From Channa striata (lineage: Eukaryota > Chordata > Actinopteri > Anabantiformes > Channidae): a DNA stretch of 64,000 bases. Below the pieces are notes generated by a model, which was given only the letters and a program-made list of their open reading frames with translations, searched no databases and was not told where the DNA came from. The stretch covers positions 4,914,888-4,978,887 of the forward strand of contig CM065187.1 of assembly GCA_033026295.1 (NCBI GenBank), given 5' to 3'. The translations under genes and the position numbers were made by a program. Numbering within the stretch: position 1 is the first letter of the stretch; each line of letters opens with the position of its first letter. Below are positions 1-11,200 of this stretch, piece after piece.

Positions 1-421
1 CCTCCTGTTAAAAGAAATCCTTGCTTCATCGACGTGTTTCTGTACTCACTGTAGCTCTACGTAGCTGATACAGATATGATAAAATAAATGTTAGTAAAAA
101 ACAACACACCTCAGTGGCTTCACACAGTACGGCCTCCGATATCAGCACATATGAATAAGTTTTAAAAATCAAAAGTGTAGCCTGAAGTGATGAGACAGAG
201 CGAATCACCAAACTGACTGTGTGTATTTTATGGTTTAAAAACACAGTAAAGCAGATTGATCAGATGTTCTTGGTGCAGCTCTATAAATAATATTTTTTAA
301 ACAGAAATTAAATTCTGAATGTGGTTTGCTCAATGCTGTTTGTTTTACACTACTTGAAACATTTCGTAATGTTATTTAATTTGAGCATATCTGTCTTATT
401 AAATTATATTTTAAGTGACGC

Positions 422-454
<33 letters not shown>

Positions 455-699
455 GCACATCGCCCTGTCCTCTCTCCCAAATCCAGCATCGGCCATTTGT
501 TCTTTAATCCCGAATATAATCCATAAAAACAGACAGACGGATTCTCTCTTCTGAATGTTCCAGCTTAAAAATCGAACTCGGCTCTGAATCGGGCCCTTCG
601 GCAGCCTGTGGGAAGCAGGTATCTGTCGGACAATAATATGGGCCGAGGTCCGGGGGCTGTTCACGTGGAAATACAAACAATATTTGGACTATTAACCAT
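1..699. other. intergenic, AT-rich, no gene seen
   Basis: No reading frame here looks coding and no splice-bounded exon was recognised. The only structured element is a short tetranucleotide repeat at 424-453. The right end grades into a GC- and CpG-rich block. Confidence 0.6.
424..453. repeat. (ACAG)n microsatellite
   Basis: Seven or more copies of a four-base ACAG/GACA unit run without interruption. A second, two-unit trace (acagacagac) lies at about 529-538. Confidence 0.9.
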
Positions 700-1540
700 A
701 AAGACCTGTGGCATCTCTCGCCGTTGCGGTTATTGTCCGTGTCCGCGTTAAGTCGGTTACGGCGTCTCCGGGCTGCCGAGCTCCAGCCTGTAAGCTAGTC
801 AGCTAACGTTCCAACCGACGGACACGGCGGCCGAACGCTAACGCGAACCCGGGTCTTCCTGCCCAACGTCGGCGAGCAGACGGACATTTCACGCTCGTCC
901 CAGTCACCGTGGAGCGGAGCCGTCACGCGAAAATCAGCTTCACACGCCGCAATCACGCTCCTGCCGCTGAATCTGCGCTAGCAGCTAGTGTTAGCTCGCA
1001 TGCTAACCCGACGGGTAGCTGAGGTCCACTTACCAGCGAGGACGAACGCTTCGGAATCGGCGGTCTGCGTTGTTTTTCCCTCGCAGTCCTTTTCACAGCT
1101 TCGGCGACAATCGCATCTTTACGCAACGGCTACGAATCACGAACCCAGTCCGAAACCGAACCTGCCTCACGACCCGTGTATTTTCATTGTGGGTCTTCAG
1201 ATAGCGGTTTCGCGAGGGTCCTCGTTGGAGCCGCCTGTTCGGGATCTGGACTGGGGGGGCGGGAGTCACCAGAGACCAGGCGGACGATCCTTCCACACGT
1301 CCCCGCCCCGTCGTCTACGCACCGAACATGTCAACACAAGACGTCGGTAGCGTTCGTGACGCAGTGGTTCACGCCTTCGCGTTAAAAAACGTCGGCCGGC
1401 CGAGGAGGAACCCGTCCAAGGCCCAGATCCTCAACGATCGACGTGTTCAAAACGATGGAAAACTTGGGAGAAACTCGGGGAGAAGAACGTTATCTGAAAC
1501 ACGTTTGACCTTCCTGATCTGACTCTGAAGAAAGAATTTG
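700..1540 (-). promoter_or_regulatory. CpG-rich promoter-like block, probable first exon of a divergent gene
   Basis: CpG dinucleotides are dense here and scarce on both sides, as in vertebrate CpG-island promoters. On the minus strand a strong donor, CTG followed by GTAAGT, lies at 1029-1036, so an exon could end at base 1034. The open frames within the block are not conserved-looking, so the exon would be 5' noncoding. The rest of the gene would lie left of the window. The block could instead serve mapkap1 on the plus strand, or be bidirectional. Confidence 0.45.
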
Positions 1541-3557
1541 ACCTGAGTAGCCTGGAATATGAAACCCATGAGAAACAATGAATAAGACCTTTATGCCAAG
1601 ATTGTGTAGATGTTGTGCATTTCCATGATCTGATCCACTTTTACAGATGTTTTATGCGGAAACTCTAAGCTCAAATATATCACCTCACTTTCACCTTCCC
1701 TAAACATTTGTTTACTCCGCATAGATGCCAGTTATTCCATTGTATGTTAAAAATTGTATTTTGTGTTTACCTTTTTTGTCACAGGGCCTGAACTGAGGTC
1801 GTTCATATTTTTTCAAAGTTAATGTCATGACGAAAATATTTGACCTAAGGTTTCAGATATCAACATTTCACATTTACCTAAAGCAGCAATAATAGGGAGA
1901 CGATGGATTGATTAGCTCTTTGGATCACTTCTGGAAAAATGAAACACTATACTTCTGCAAAATATTCTTTTGGTATTTGTTGACAGTATGATGGTAGAGT
2001 GGTGTCTAACATGTTGGTCCAAATCGTCCATAGGTGTTCAGTTGTTTTATTAAGATATGGTTCTAATGTTTTGGCCCTTCTTACTCCACTGGCCACAACC
2101 TCAACCAGAAACAAAATGATCCCCTTTCAACTTATAAACTGAGAAATTATAACATTGTAAAAGTAGGATTCATGGTGGAGCCACAAGACAATAATGATGC
2201 AAAAATGACCTGAGCAGATGTAACCTGTGACTTTGTATGTTTTGAATGATGTGCTAAATGTAATGCATGTGATGGGAGGACACAGCTGGAAACAAACACA
2301 GGAATAAACACATCTGCCCTTCAAGAACTCTGGACAGATTTTCTTTCAGCACAGACTCGACTGAGATTAAACAAACGTTCACTAGAATCCAAACAGCGAG
2401 CTGCAGTATCAGAGGGAATCGGAATGAGGAATATATGTTTACCTCACATAAGAAGTGAAGGTGTGTGGGTCAATAAGCTTCCTTTTTATTAAGTATCGTG
2501 TCTCTGATTTTGTTGGTTTTGGGCAGTTTACTATAAATCATGTGAACCAATGCAGCCTTACAGGACATGTTAAAATACCAGAGACACTATCTACATTGTT
2601 TTGAAATATCACTAGAAATTTTAATTGTTATTAAGACTTGACTTTAGTATTTATCTTTATGTTTTCATGGCCATGTACTCCACAGAGAGCACCAGATCAG
2701 CCCAGTCACGCTGCCTGCCGTTTAGTATCCTGAGGTAAAAGCCCTTCAAGCTTGTTTCTGATGCAAATCTAACGTTGTTTGCAGTTCTGGGCTTGTTCTG
2801 GAGTTATGGTGCTGATTTCTACTGAATTGTACTGGTTGCAACTTTTCTTCTTTTTCAGTTCCTTTCTTGTTGCTCTCACACAGTTCTGCTCTGTGATCAA
2901 CAGAGGGAAGCATCTCCACACAAAACACTGGCTTTCTTAACTTATACGTTAAATACTGGAAATTGATGTGAAATGTTAATTCAATTTTTCACATGCGAGT
3001 ATTTATTGCATTTTGTTTAATATTAAGTTGAGACAGCAACGGACCACCTTTTAGTCATAAAAGAATCCATTCACAAAGAAACCAATTCTTTTTCGTTGTC
3101 TCTCCCAGTTACACACACATGAATTCACTTTTTAGGCAGTCAGTATATAGGCCAGCCTTCTCTGTTCATGCTATAGCATCACAGGAACCAAGGACTTTTT
3201 ATTTCCTGTTAACACTGATATAATATCATGCAAACATATTTTTTGATTTCATTCTATCCACGTAACCCAGGCCAAAGCTGACACTCAACACCCACAAGAT
3301 GGTTCCAGCAAGAATAAACAACCTCAGCACTGTCTAGCGAGATCTAATATCTGGACACAGGAGAGGAAAAGCTTTTTAGTGTTACTAGGATGTGTCATTT
3401 TGCATTTAGGGCACAGGGGAACATGTTGGTCCTTGTGAACAAAAGAGGTGGAGGGCTTGAGGGCAGAAATGTCTCCCAGTCACTTTTTCAGCCATCACAA
3501 CGATTCTCACTCCCCTGCACTGTTTGAAGTCCTGACCCCAGAGGGATTCTGGAAAGC
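1541..3557. other. intergenic, nothing recognised
   Basis: AT-rich sequence with only short chance open frames on either strand. I see no exon with plausible splice sites and no repeat that I recognise. Confidence 0.5.
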
Positions 3558-3828
3558 AGTAGTTCCCATAAAAGTATTCACCCCCTCGTGGAAATAGTCA
3601 CCTTTTATTTTTACAACACTGACTGATTGTCAAATAAATGTGGCTTTTTCTACACAGAGCAACAGAAAATAGTTTTTTATGACTCAGTACCCTGACCAAA
3701 TCTGCACCACGAAGACAGAAGAACACAACAACTAAATGTGAAAAGATTTTTAAAAGGAAGAAGTCGGGGAACAGATACAAGAACACTTCCAAGTCACTGA
3801 AAATCCTTTGGTGCAGTACATTGGTGGA
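3558..3828 (+). mobile_element. Tc1/mariner-like transposon remnant (5' end)
   Basis: The start resembles the terminal region of fish Tc1-like elements (stretch cataaaagtattcaccccc near 3567). At about 3777-3815 the plus strand reads YKNTSKSLK, which matches the helix-turn-helix of Tc1 transposases. The middle and C-terminal parts of the transposase are missing. The remnant runs straight into a SINE-like repeat. It is inactive. Confidence 0.6.
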
Positions 3829-3998
3829 ATAGCTAGTGCTGCCACCTCACCACTAGAATATCTCAGTTTGATTCTGCCTGTCAGCAGACAGTCTAGTGAC
3901 CTAGGTGTGCCCCACCTCTCGCCGATTGACAGCTGGGATCAGCTCCAGTCCCCCCATGACCCTGAAAAAGATAAGAGGTTACAGAAAATGGGTCTATG
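3829..3998 (+). repeat. teleost interspersed repeat (SINE-like), plus orientation
   Basis: Contains the signature of a very common fish repeat: a degenerate 'gtgccccacctctcgcc' segment, then 'gacagctgggatcagctcca', then 'gaccctgaaaaagataagag'. Two further copies occur in this window at 44305-44506 (same orientation) and 45232-45402 (opposite). Confidence 0.6.
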
Positions 3999-4850
3999 GA
4001 GTAAATATTGGCAGGTGAACAGGAGGGGAGGAGAAATGCCAGGTATCTGGAGTGGTGTTACAACTGGGCAGGTGGGTGAAGCAGGATCTCAAGTGATAGT
4101 ACACAGGTGGAGACAGGCAGAAAGGCATTTAAACAACTATAAGGATAAGGCATCAGGTGTGATTTACAGAAGATGAGAAACTAATTTGGATTTTGACAGC
4201 ATGTCTTGTATCATAAAAAATGTGTGCCCAAGATAAAAAGTGAATTATCCTAGTTTTATAAGCTAATGGCATAAAAAAGTTAATTGCATCAAGAAATAAA
4301 CCTGAGACGTTTTTCTGCATTTTCACTTCCTGTATCTTTACTGGCAGGATTACAGAATCTCAAAATATATCTTCAAGCATATTAAATAAATTCAGGGCTT
4401 CTCCGGTTGTGTGTATTGTGCCTAAGCTGCCTGGATTTTGAGGATATGGTTTTTCTCAGCTGTGAACCTTCACAAATGTCATATACCAACAGCTCTAACT
4501 TTTCAAAATTGATGATTACTGGGTTATCCTAATCACTTCACATACATCTGACAGCTTATTTTGCTATAATTTTGACGCCAGTATGCTCCAACATAGCAGG
4601 TCACGCATGCAGCCAAATAGCAGCATTTTCAGGCAATTTATACAGAACGTTAATCTTGGAAAATTTGTTTGCAAACAATGTCTGGTTACATTTCTTGATA
4701 AACTCTAATAAAGATGCTTTTGTGCGAAACTTGAATCGTAAAAGACTTTATTCTGAAAAGATGGAAACGGAAGTGAAATTAGAGCGCTATTGGTGCTGCT
4801 AGTTTGAGTATAGATGAGCTTGCTACACAACTTCGCATTATTATTAATGA
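3999..4850. other. intergenic, nothing recognised
   Basis: AT-rich sequence upstream of the candidate mapkap1 first exon. An open frame of 76 codons at 4572-4802 has no recognisable features and looks like chance. Confidence 0.45.
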
Positions 4851-4930
4851 AAAGAACTATTGTCACCTTCGGGACTAGGCATGGATAAAACGGGGCATTG
4901 TGGATATTTCCTCGGATGCGATCTGTAAAG
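4851..4930 (+). promoter_or_regulatory. mapkap1: candidate mapkap1 5' noncoding first exon
   Basis: A locally CpG-richer patch ends in a good splice donor, AAAG followed by GTGAGA at 4931. It lies upstream of the acceptor that opens the first coding exon (7790/7791). SIN1 genes have noncoding 5' exons, so this is a reasonable start of the transcript. No transcript evidence is available, the 5' boundary is arbitrary, and the CpG block at 700-1540 is a competing promoter. Confidence 0.35.
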
Positions 4931-7790
4931 GTGAGACACTGACATTACCGACTTAACGGTAATTTCTCTGGGAGGCTTTGATAGCAGCTAACGCTAACAA
5001 CAGGCAGCTCCCCAGAGAGAGCGTCAGGGATGTTGTCCTGAACAAGCTAAAAATGTGACTTTATATCTAATAAAGCAGTTCTGTTTGCCCGGATATTCGT
5101 TGTCTAATTTCTATATAGTCCAAATACTATAACATGTCGCTACTTCCCCACGTCAACGGGGACTTTGCTAATGTATAGTTTTAAGCTAGCCAGCTAGCAA
5201 GAGTCAGAATGGCAAGAAAACACAATAGCTTTCCATCCTTTAGCTAAAGTCAAGACTGGCTCCCTGGAATTCACCGCTTTAATAAGTTGGTGGGTGGACG
5301 TATGTAAGACGTTCGCAGCAGCAACAAGCCACTTCTTTCTTTGGGGAAACCGTTTGTAAAACTGTCAACGTGTGATAGTCTGTGTCAAGTGACAAAACTA
5401 AAGCGACATCACACTGCAGCTTAGCATTAGCTTCAGGTAGCATCGATCGCAGCAGCTCTTTGCTAGAACTACTGTGAAAACATGAAACATTCCTGTACAA
5501 AATGACACAGTGAGGAAATGATATGTGCTTGGCAGCGTGTTGGTGTTCATCTGGTGTTTGTTTCTGACAGTACATGAAATCTTAACGATGTCATATTGTG
5601 TTTGCCACAACATCCTGTATTTGACATGCTAACAGCCTCTCATTGATGCTAACACCAAGCTCTCTGCACTGTGTTGAAGGTGTCAACAGCTTTGTGTTGA
5701 CGCTGTAAATACTAAGGATAGTCAGGAGAAATCATATTTCCACAACTCTTCGGTACATGTGTCCACTCAGGTTAAGGGGTCGCTGACACATGGTTAGTAC
5801 TGTAACAAACTCACATAAATGGGTTTTTTTCAGTGGCCTTAAGCTTGACCAGACACCCATATGTGTTGTCACTAGTCATGTTATTTAATAGTAGATAGAT
5901 AGGTTAAATACATATAATAAGACAAAAATCTGTTAAATGACAAGTAAATGTGTGGAGGAACAGTCAAAGTACATATTTAATACACAGTCACTGTATGAGA
6001 TGATCGGCTGTCTGTGTAATAGGCATCTGGGTTCTGGCTGCTGTATGATGCCCGCATCAAACAGAATGCTTTTGATTACTGACAATCTTGAATGGTTTCT
6101 GGTTGGACTTAAATCTTTGAAATAGTTTATTCAAGTATTAGAATTATTTAGTATCAGTATCAAAGCATCCTGTGCCTGGTCTCCTGAAAGACTATGCTAA
6201 TGACATCACTATGCCATCAATATACCCTCAGTTGTGAGAAATCTTCAGAAGATCTTATACATCTATTTACTCCTGAGTGCTGCTTTGTGTTACTGTTAAG
6301 CTGTAATAATTTAGTTGATTGTCACTTTAAAATAAACACTGTGCTACAGATCAAGAGTATGGAGTTTCGACTGATAGTTGAGGGTTAAAACCAGAGGTAG
6401 GACAAAGTCATTGTTTTGCAAGTCTCAAGTAAATCCTGTTTTACATCTGAAGTTTTACATGTGAACTTTGGATATTGTCTGGAGGAATCAGCCTGACATT
6501 TTTCTGTCTTACACATAAAACACACAGCGAGTGAAAAGTGTCCTGACAGTCACTCTGTGATTTTGATGCATGATCTGTGACCACAGGAGGCACAACAGGG
6601 TAGACAATGAAGGCTTTACAAAACAGACATAATCATCCAGCTGAGTGTTGTTAATAAAAACACTTTAAAACACATATTTAAATGTACTGGGTGCCCATAA
6701 ATGGAAGCTAAACAAAACATGAGTGACAATATAGCAAATATACAAAGTTACAACTCCCCTAATTCTGCAATTTCAGGAATCTCACAGCTAGTGGGACTTA
6801 AGGACATCACCAGCATCTTAAGACCAACTTGCCCATGGGCTTGCAGCTGGATAGCGGAACAATTGTAGACTATGTCTTTTCTCTACTAGCACAGTCAAGG
6901 CTAATCTGTAGTTTCACTGACTCCAGACAATGTCAACCACCTTTTACATAAAAACAAGAAAAAACTATTAAAACATATGTTGGTAGTTTTTTAACCCAAG
7001 CAATAAATAGGAGTAAATGACAACATGCAGAGATTGTGTTAAACACATAGTATTCTTTAACCTAGAAATACAATATAAAGTTGTTGAATACAACATATAA
7101 TTGTTGATTACAATTTTTATGTACATTTAGAAGAATAAATCTGAAATGTGCATATCTATAATATAGCACTGTCAGTTTTAACACTGGCTACCTACACACA
7201 AGTGCAAGTTATACAACACTGAACAACACAAAGTGTAGACTGTTTAACTTGGTTAATATTTTCTGAACTGTGCAAGAATTATGTTTTATTCATTAACCCA
7301 GTGTCTGACTCATTCAAAGATTCAAAATCAGCATCATATTGAAACATGCAGCCCTGTCTAGGTTGTATGTCTCAAAAAAGCAAATCAGTAGCATAAACTT
7401 GGTCTAGGGTCCTCACCTACACGTACAAACAAACGTGTAACAATACAGTAACATTATGTAATGAGTAAAATTAAAAACGTAAAAATTAGGAGAAAAAATA
7501 ATCTACATCACATAAATAACATACCTACGTGGCATAAGCGTTTATCACATACTACTGCATATAAACTTATAACTGTATGATCCACACAGAGATGTGCTTT
7601 ATGATTTGGTTAGCAATGCCCTGGACTTTTAAGAGTTATTAAAACGATATTCTTCGCGTAAATAACAAGACGGTGTGCCGTGTCCTTGTGATACGTTTTA
7701 AATAGTGATTGAAAACTGTAATTAAGACATGTCTGCTTTGGTAAGGTATGCTCCAACTTTATAGTTTGACTCTTACTTCCCTCCATACAG
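4931..7790 (+). other. mapkap1: probable mapkap1 intron 1
   Basis: Bounded by the candidate donor at 4931 and by a clear acceptor with a pyrimidine tract, 'cttccctccatacag', ending at 7790. The interior is AT-rich. I recognise no exon, RNA gene or mobile element in it. Confidence 0.45.
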
Positions 7791-7989
7791 ATGCTGGCAC
7801 ATTACCTACCTTGGACCAGAGAAGAGAATCAGGGAAAGAAGGTGGAAAAGATGACTTTCCACATCTCAGCAGCGCCTGCTTCAACACTTTGAGACTGATA
7901 GGAAGCAAAAAGGAGCCTCTGGCAAACAGACAAGAGGGTGAGAGAGAAAACATCCAAAGCTGTAGGCCACACTATTTAAAGCTGAGGAC
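7791..7989 (+). other. mapkap1: mapkap1 5' UTR part of the first coding exon, with an upstream ORF
   Basis: The exon opens immediately after the acceptor at 7790 and its first three bases are ATG. This ATG starts a 33-codon upstream frame that closes at TGA 7890-7892, well before the SIN1 start codon at 7990. The upstream frame has no recognised homology and may simply lower translation of the main frame. Confidence 0.6.
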
Positions 7990-8272
7990 ATGGCTTTCCT
8001 GGACAATCCTGCTATCATTTTAGCACACATTAGACAGTCTCATGTGACTAGTGATGATACAGGGATGTGTGAGATGGTACTAATAGACCAGGACGTGGAT
8101 TTGGAGAAGTGCCAGCTGGCTCTGGTACCTGGCAGCAGCTGTGGGTCAACAGGGTCAGGTTCTCAGAGCGAGGGGGGCGGCAGCATGACAGACAATCATG
8201 CCTGTGACCTCTCCCAGTCCATGGACATCACTTCCAGCTGGGACTTTGGTATCCGTCGGCGTTCCAACACAG
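7990..8272 (+). CDS. mapkap1: mapkap1 coding exon 1
   Basis: Residues 1-94 plus one base. Holds the conserved N-terminus, the variable Gly/Ser-rich linker and the phosphosite motif RRRSNT. The donor is ACAG followed by GTAGGC. Confidence 0.95.
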
Positions 8273-11200
8273 GTAGGCTAATCAACAGGCTGTGGCTGGT
8301 TAGCTGCTCCTATGTTTGTATGTCCAATCTGGCCCAGTGGCTTGCTGTGGCTCATGTCAAATTGTGTCTGCTTTTAAATATCTTTGTCACACGCAAAAAA
8401 GGAATTCATTTAATTAAGAGTTCACTGTGTGATTTTTTTTTTTCTTTGTGTGTGTGTGTGTGTGTGTGTGTAATTAATTATTGCTAGGAGGTGAGTAGCA
8501 TGGACTAAAGGAATAGTTTGGGATAGAAACTTGAGTTGTATTAATGCCTCTGACTGAGCCTTTTGATTGCTAAAACCTTTCCTGCTGTCCTTCCTAGTGT
8601 CCATGATTGTTTTCTCTCAGAACATGAATACAAATTGGGGGTGATGTTTTACAGCCCTTGTTTTCTGTGAAAAATGGACTTCAGAGTTCATCTGATACTC
8701 ATGAAATTGCAGTGCTTGCACCAGGCTACATCAGAATTAAAATCAGAAATGTAATGCATCAAATGTTGTCAGACTTCAAATCTTAGAGGAATTTAACACT
8801 AGATAACGAAGCACATGTATATACTATATTATCATATTCTGACTTTTTCTTAGAGCCTTATTTGTTGAGAAATTGTCTCCAAATACATGTAACAGTCACA
8901 CTATCCATGTGGATAGGGACCAATGACCACTGTAGGCACTGAAACCAATAACCAGCACAGATATAATCCATATGCAGACTGGGAGTGGTTTTGTTAAATT
9001 ATTGGTGTCCCAAAACCCCAAACTGCAGAAATAGCATCAACATTCATCAACATCCATATGCCATAGTAGTCAAGGGCCTATTGTGGAGAAAAAATTTAGA
9101 AATGTATCTTAAAAAGATTGTAACTTTTAAAAGATGCAGACTCATAATAATGATAGATGCAGCCGCTGAAATTTCATGAGCGTTGGTGAAACTTCAAAAA
9201 TGACTTTATTTTGTTATTTATTTTATCACAGAATGAAGACCAAACAGCGTGGCCCTCATTTCTTACAGTGTAGTCATGTTTGAAGCAGAAATATTTTCTG
9301 CGATACTGTGAAAAGCAAAGTTTTAGCAAGGCTCAGTCAGATGCATAAACAAGACTGAAGTTTTTTTAGCAGCTTGTAAAATCCCCAGCTATTCTTTTCT
9401 TGTATGCCTCTGTACTACAGAAATGATGCAGTCAGTGTCAGATTTCAATGTGTGATTTAAGGGTGGAGTGTCAGCTGCAATTTAAGGGTTTGGTCAAAAA
9501 TATTTTATACATGGCATATGAATTATGATCATTTTTATAATCACAGATGAAGTCCAAAGCTTTCAGAGTTAATGAAGGCAGTCATCAGTAGGTTGAGACT
9601 TTATGTAAGACCCATTGGATAGGGCTGTGCCATATCATTTTATCTATAATATATTGTGAAAGTTTTGGATTTGAATTCACAATAGTTAAAAAGATCAAGA
9701 AAACCCTCCAGGAGCTGTTTAATCATATCACGTTATGTAGTCGAAAAATTACACAATTTAGACTGTGCCTTTTGTCCTTAGGCCGCTTCCTTTAAACGGC
9801 ATCATTTAATAGTTTTTAGCTTACGTCTGTTTAAATAAATGGGTTTCTTTCATCTTAAAGCACCCTGACTTTCTCTCTCTGTCCTGTTTCCTCTTTTCTT
9901 CATTTAGTCCTAAATATAAGTGTGGCAAAGGGGCGTTTTAATTTAAATCTCGTGTACCACAAATGGTTGGCGGATTGTAAGTAGCATTGTGTTGGTGATA
10001 GTCCCTCAAGTGGAAATGCAATGTCCCAGAACGAGCACCTGTACAATTTGTAGAGCAGCCTGGAAGCTGAAGGAGTCTGCGAGAGGGACAAAAGTGGCAA
10101 GAGCAAATTCTGTGCCAAAGACTTTCAAAATTATGGAACAATTTGTGCTCATTGTTTGTGATATATTAGTTACATCCGAGTGTAAACAAGCCAGGATGCA
10201 TTAAGTATATTCAAGTTAGCAGAAAAAAACACTATCTTGAATATCCAATATTCTTAACCAAATTCCGAATAATTAAATCTGACAGTCTACACTTAAAGCA
10301 CATCTTGATTATTTTTTCCAACTCCATGTTGGTCCATCCATCTAAAATGATGAAAATTGTGTCACTGCCCAAATATATTGCCACCTAAATGTACATTAAC
10401 TGCCCTTTAACTGGAAGGTAAATGGGGTTTTGGTGACCAAGAGAGTCCAAAGGTAGACGTTATTTCTCCTTTTGGCTCGCTTGACTTTTGCACTATGTTT
10501 AGTGGTGTGCTGCTCATGTTTCTGAATTGTTGGGGAAAACGGCAATCCTGAAACTTGAGTTGACGTTGAGAACTGACCTATGGTGGCTGTTTCATCAGGA
10601 CTCCAACAAGACAGCCGCAAGAAACCTGGGGCTGCTGGTAAGACAAACGGGACCAACAAAAGCCTTTTAAACAAACAAAATAAAATGAATCTCTGATTAT
10701 CTTCTTCTTTGTGTGTGAACACTGAATGGAGTGTGAGTTGGTGTTTATGCGTGTCTTCATAGGGTGGGTATGTCAGGAAAATATCACATGGCATTTCTTT
10801 CTAAAAAAACAATGACCATTTTCCCTCATGATTCTCCCAGAGCAAATGAAATTGAGAACTCAGAAATCTGAGTGAACATGTACAGTGTTCTGGTATTTTC
10901 ATGATTTATGTAATAATGAATTTCACCAGGTGTTCACTGACTGTGACTTTGTTTGTGTGGCGCAGAAAATTTAAAATAGTTCTTTCTTTTCAGCCCAAAG
11001 ACTTGAAAGGCTAAGGAAAGAAAGGCAGAACCAAATCAAATGTAAAAACATTCAGTGGAAGGAAAGGACATCCTCCCAATCAGGTAATTATTTTTTGGTC
11101 ATTTTTAAATATATACAGTAAATAAAAATCTAACCCTGCTTTTTGACACTTTACCATGACTGTGTCTTGCTGTAGTTATTATTAAAAGTCACTTTTTCCT

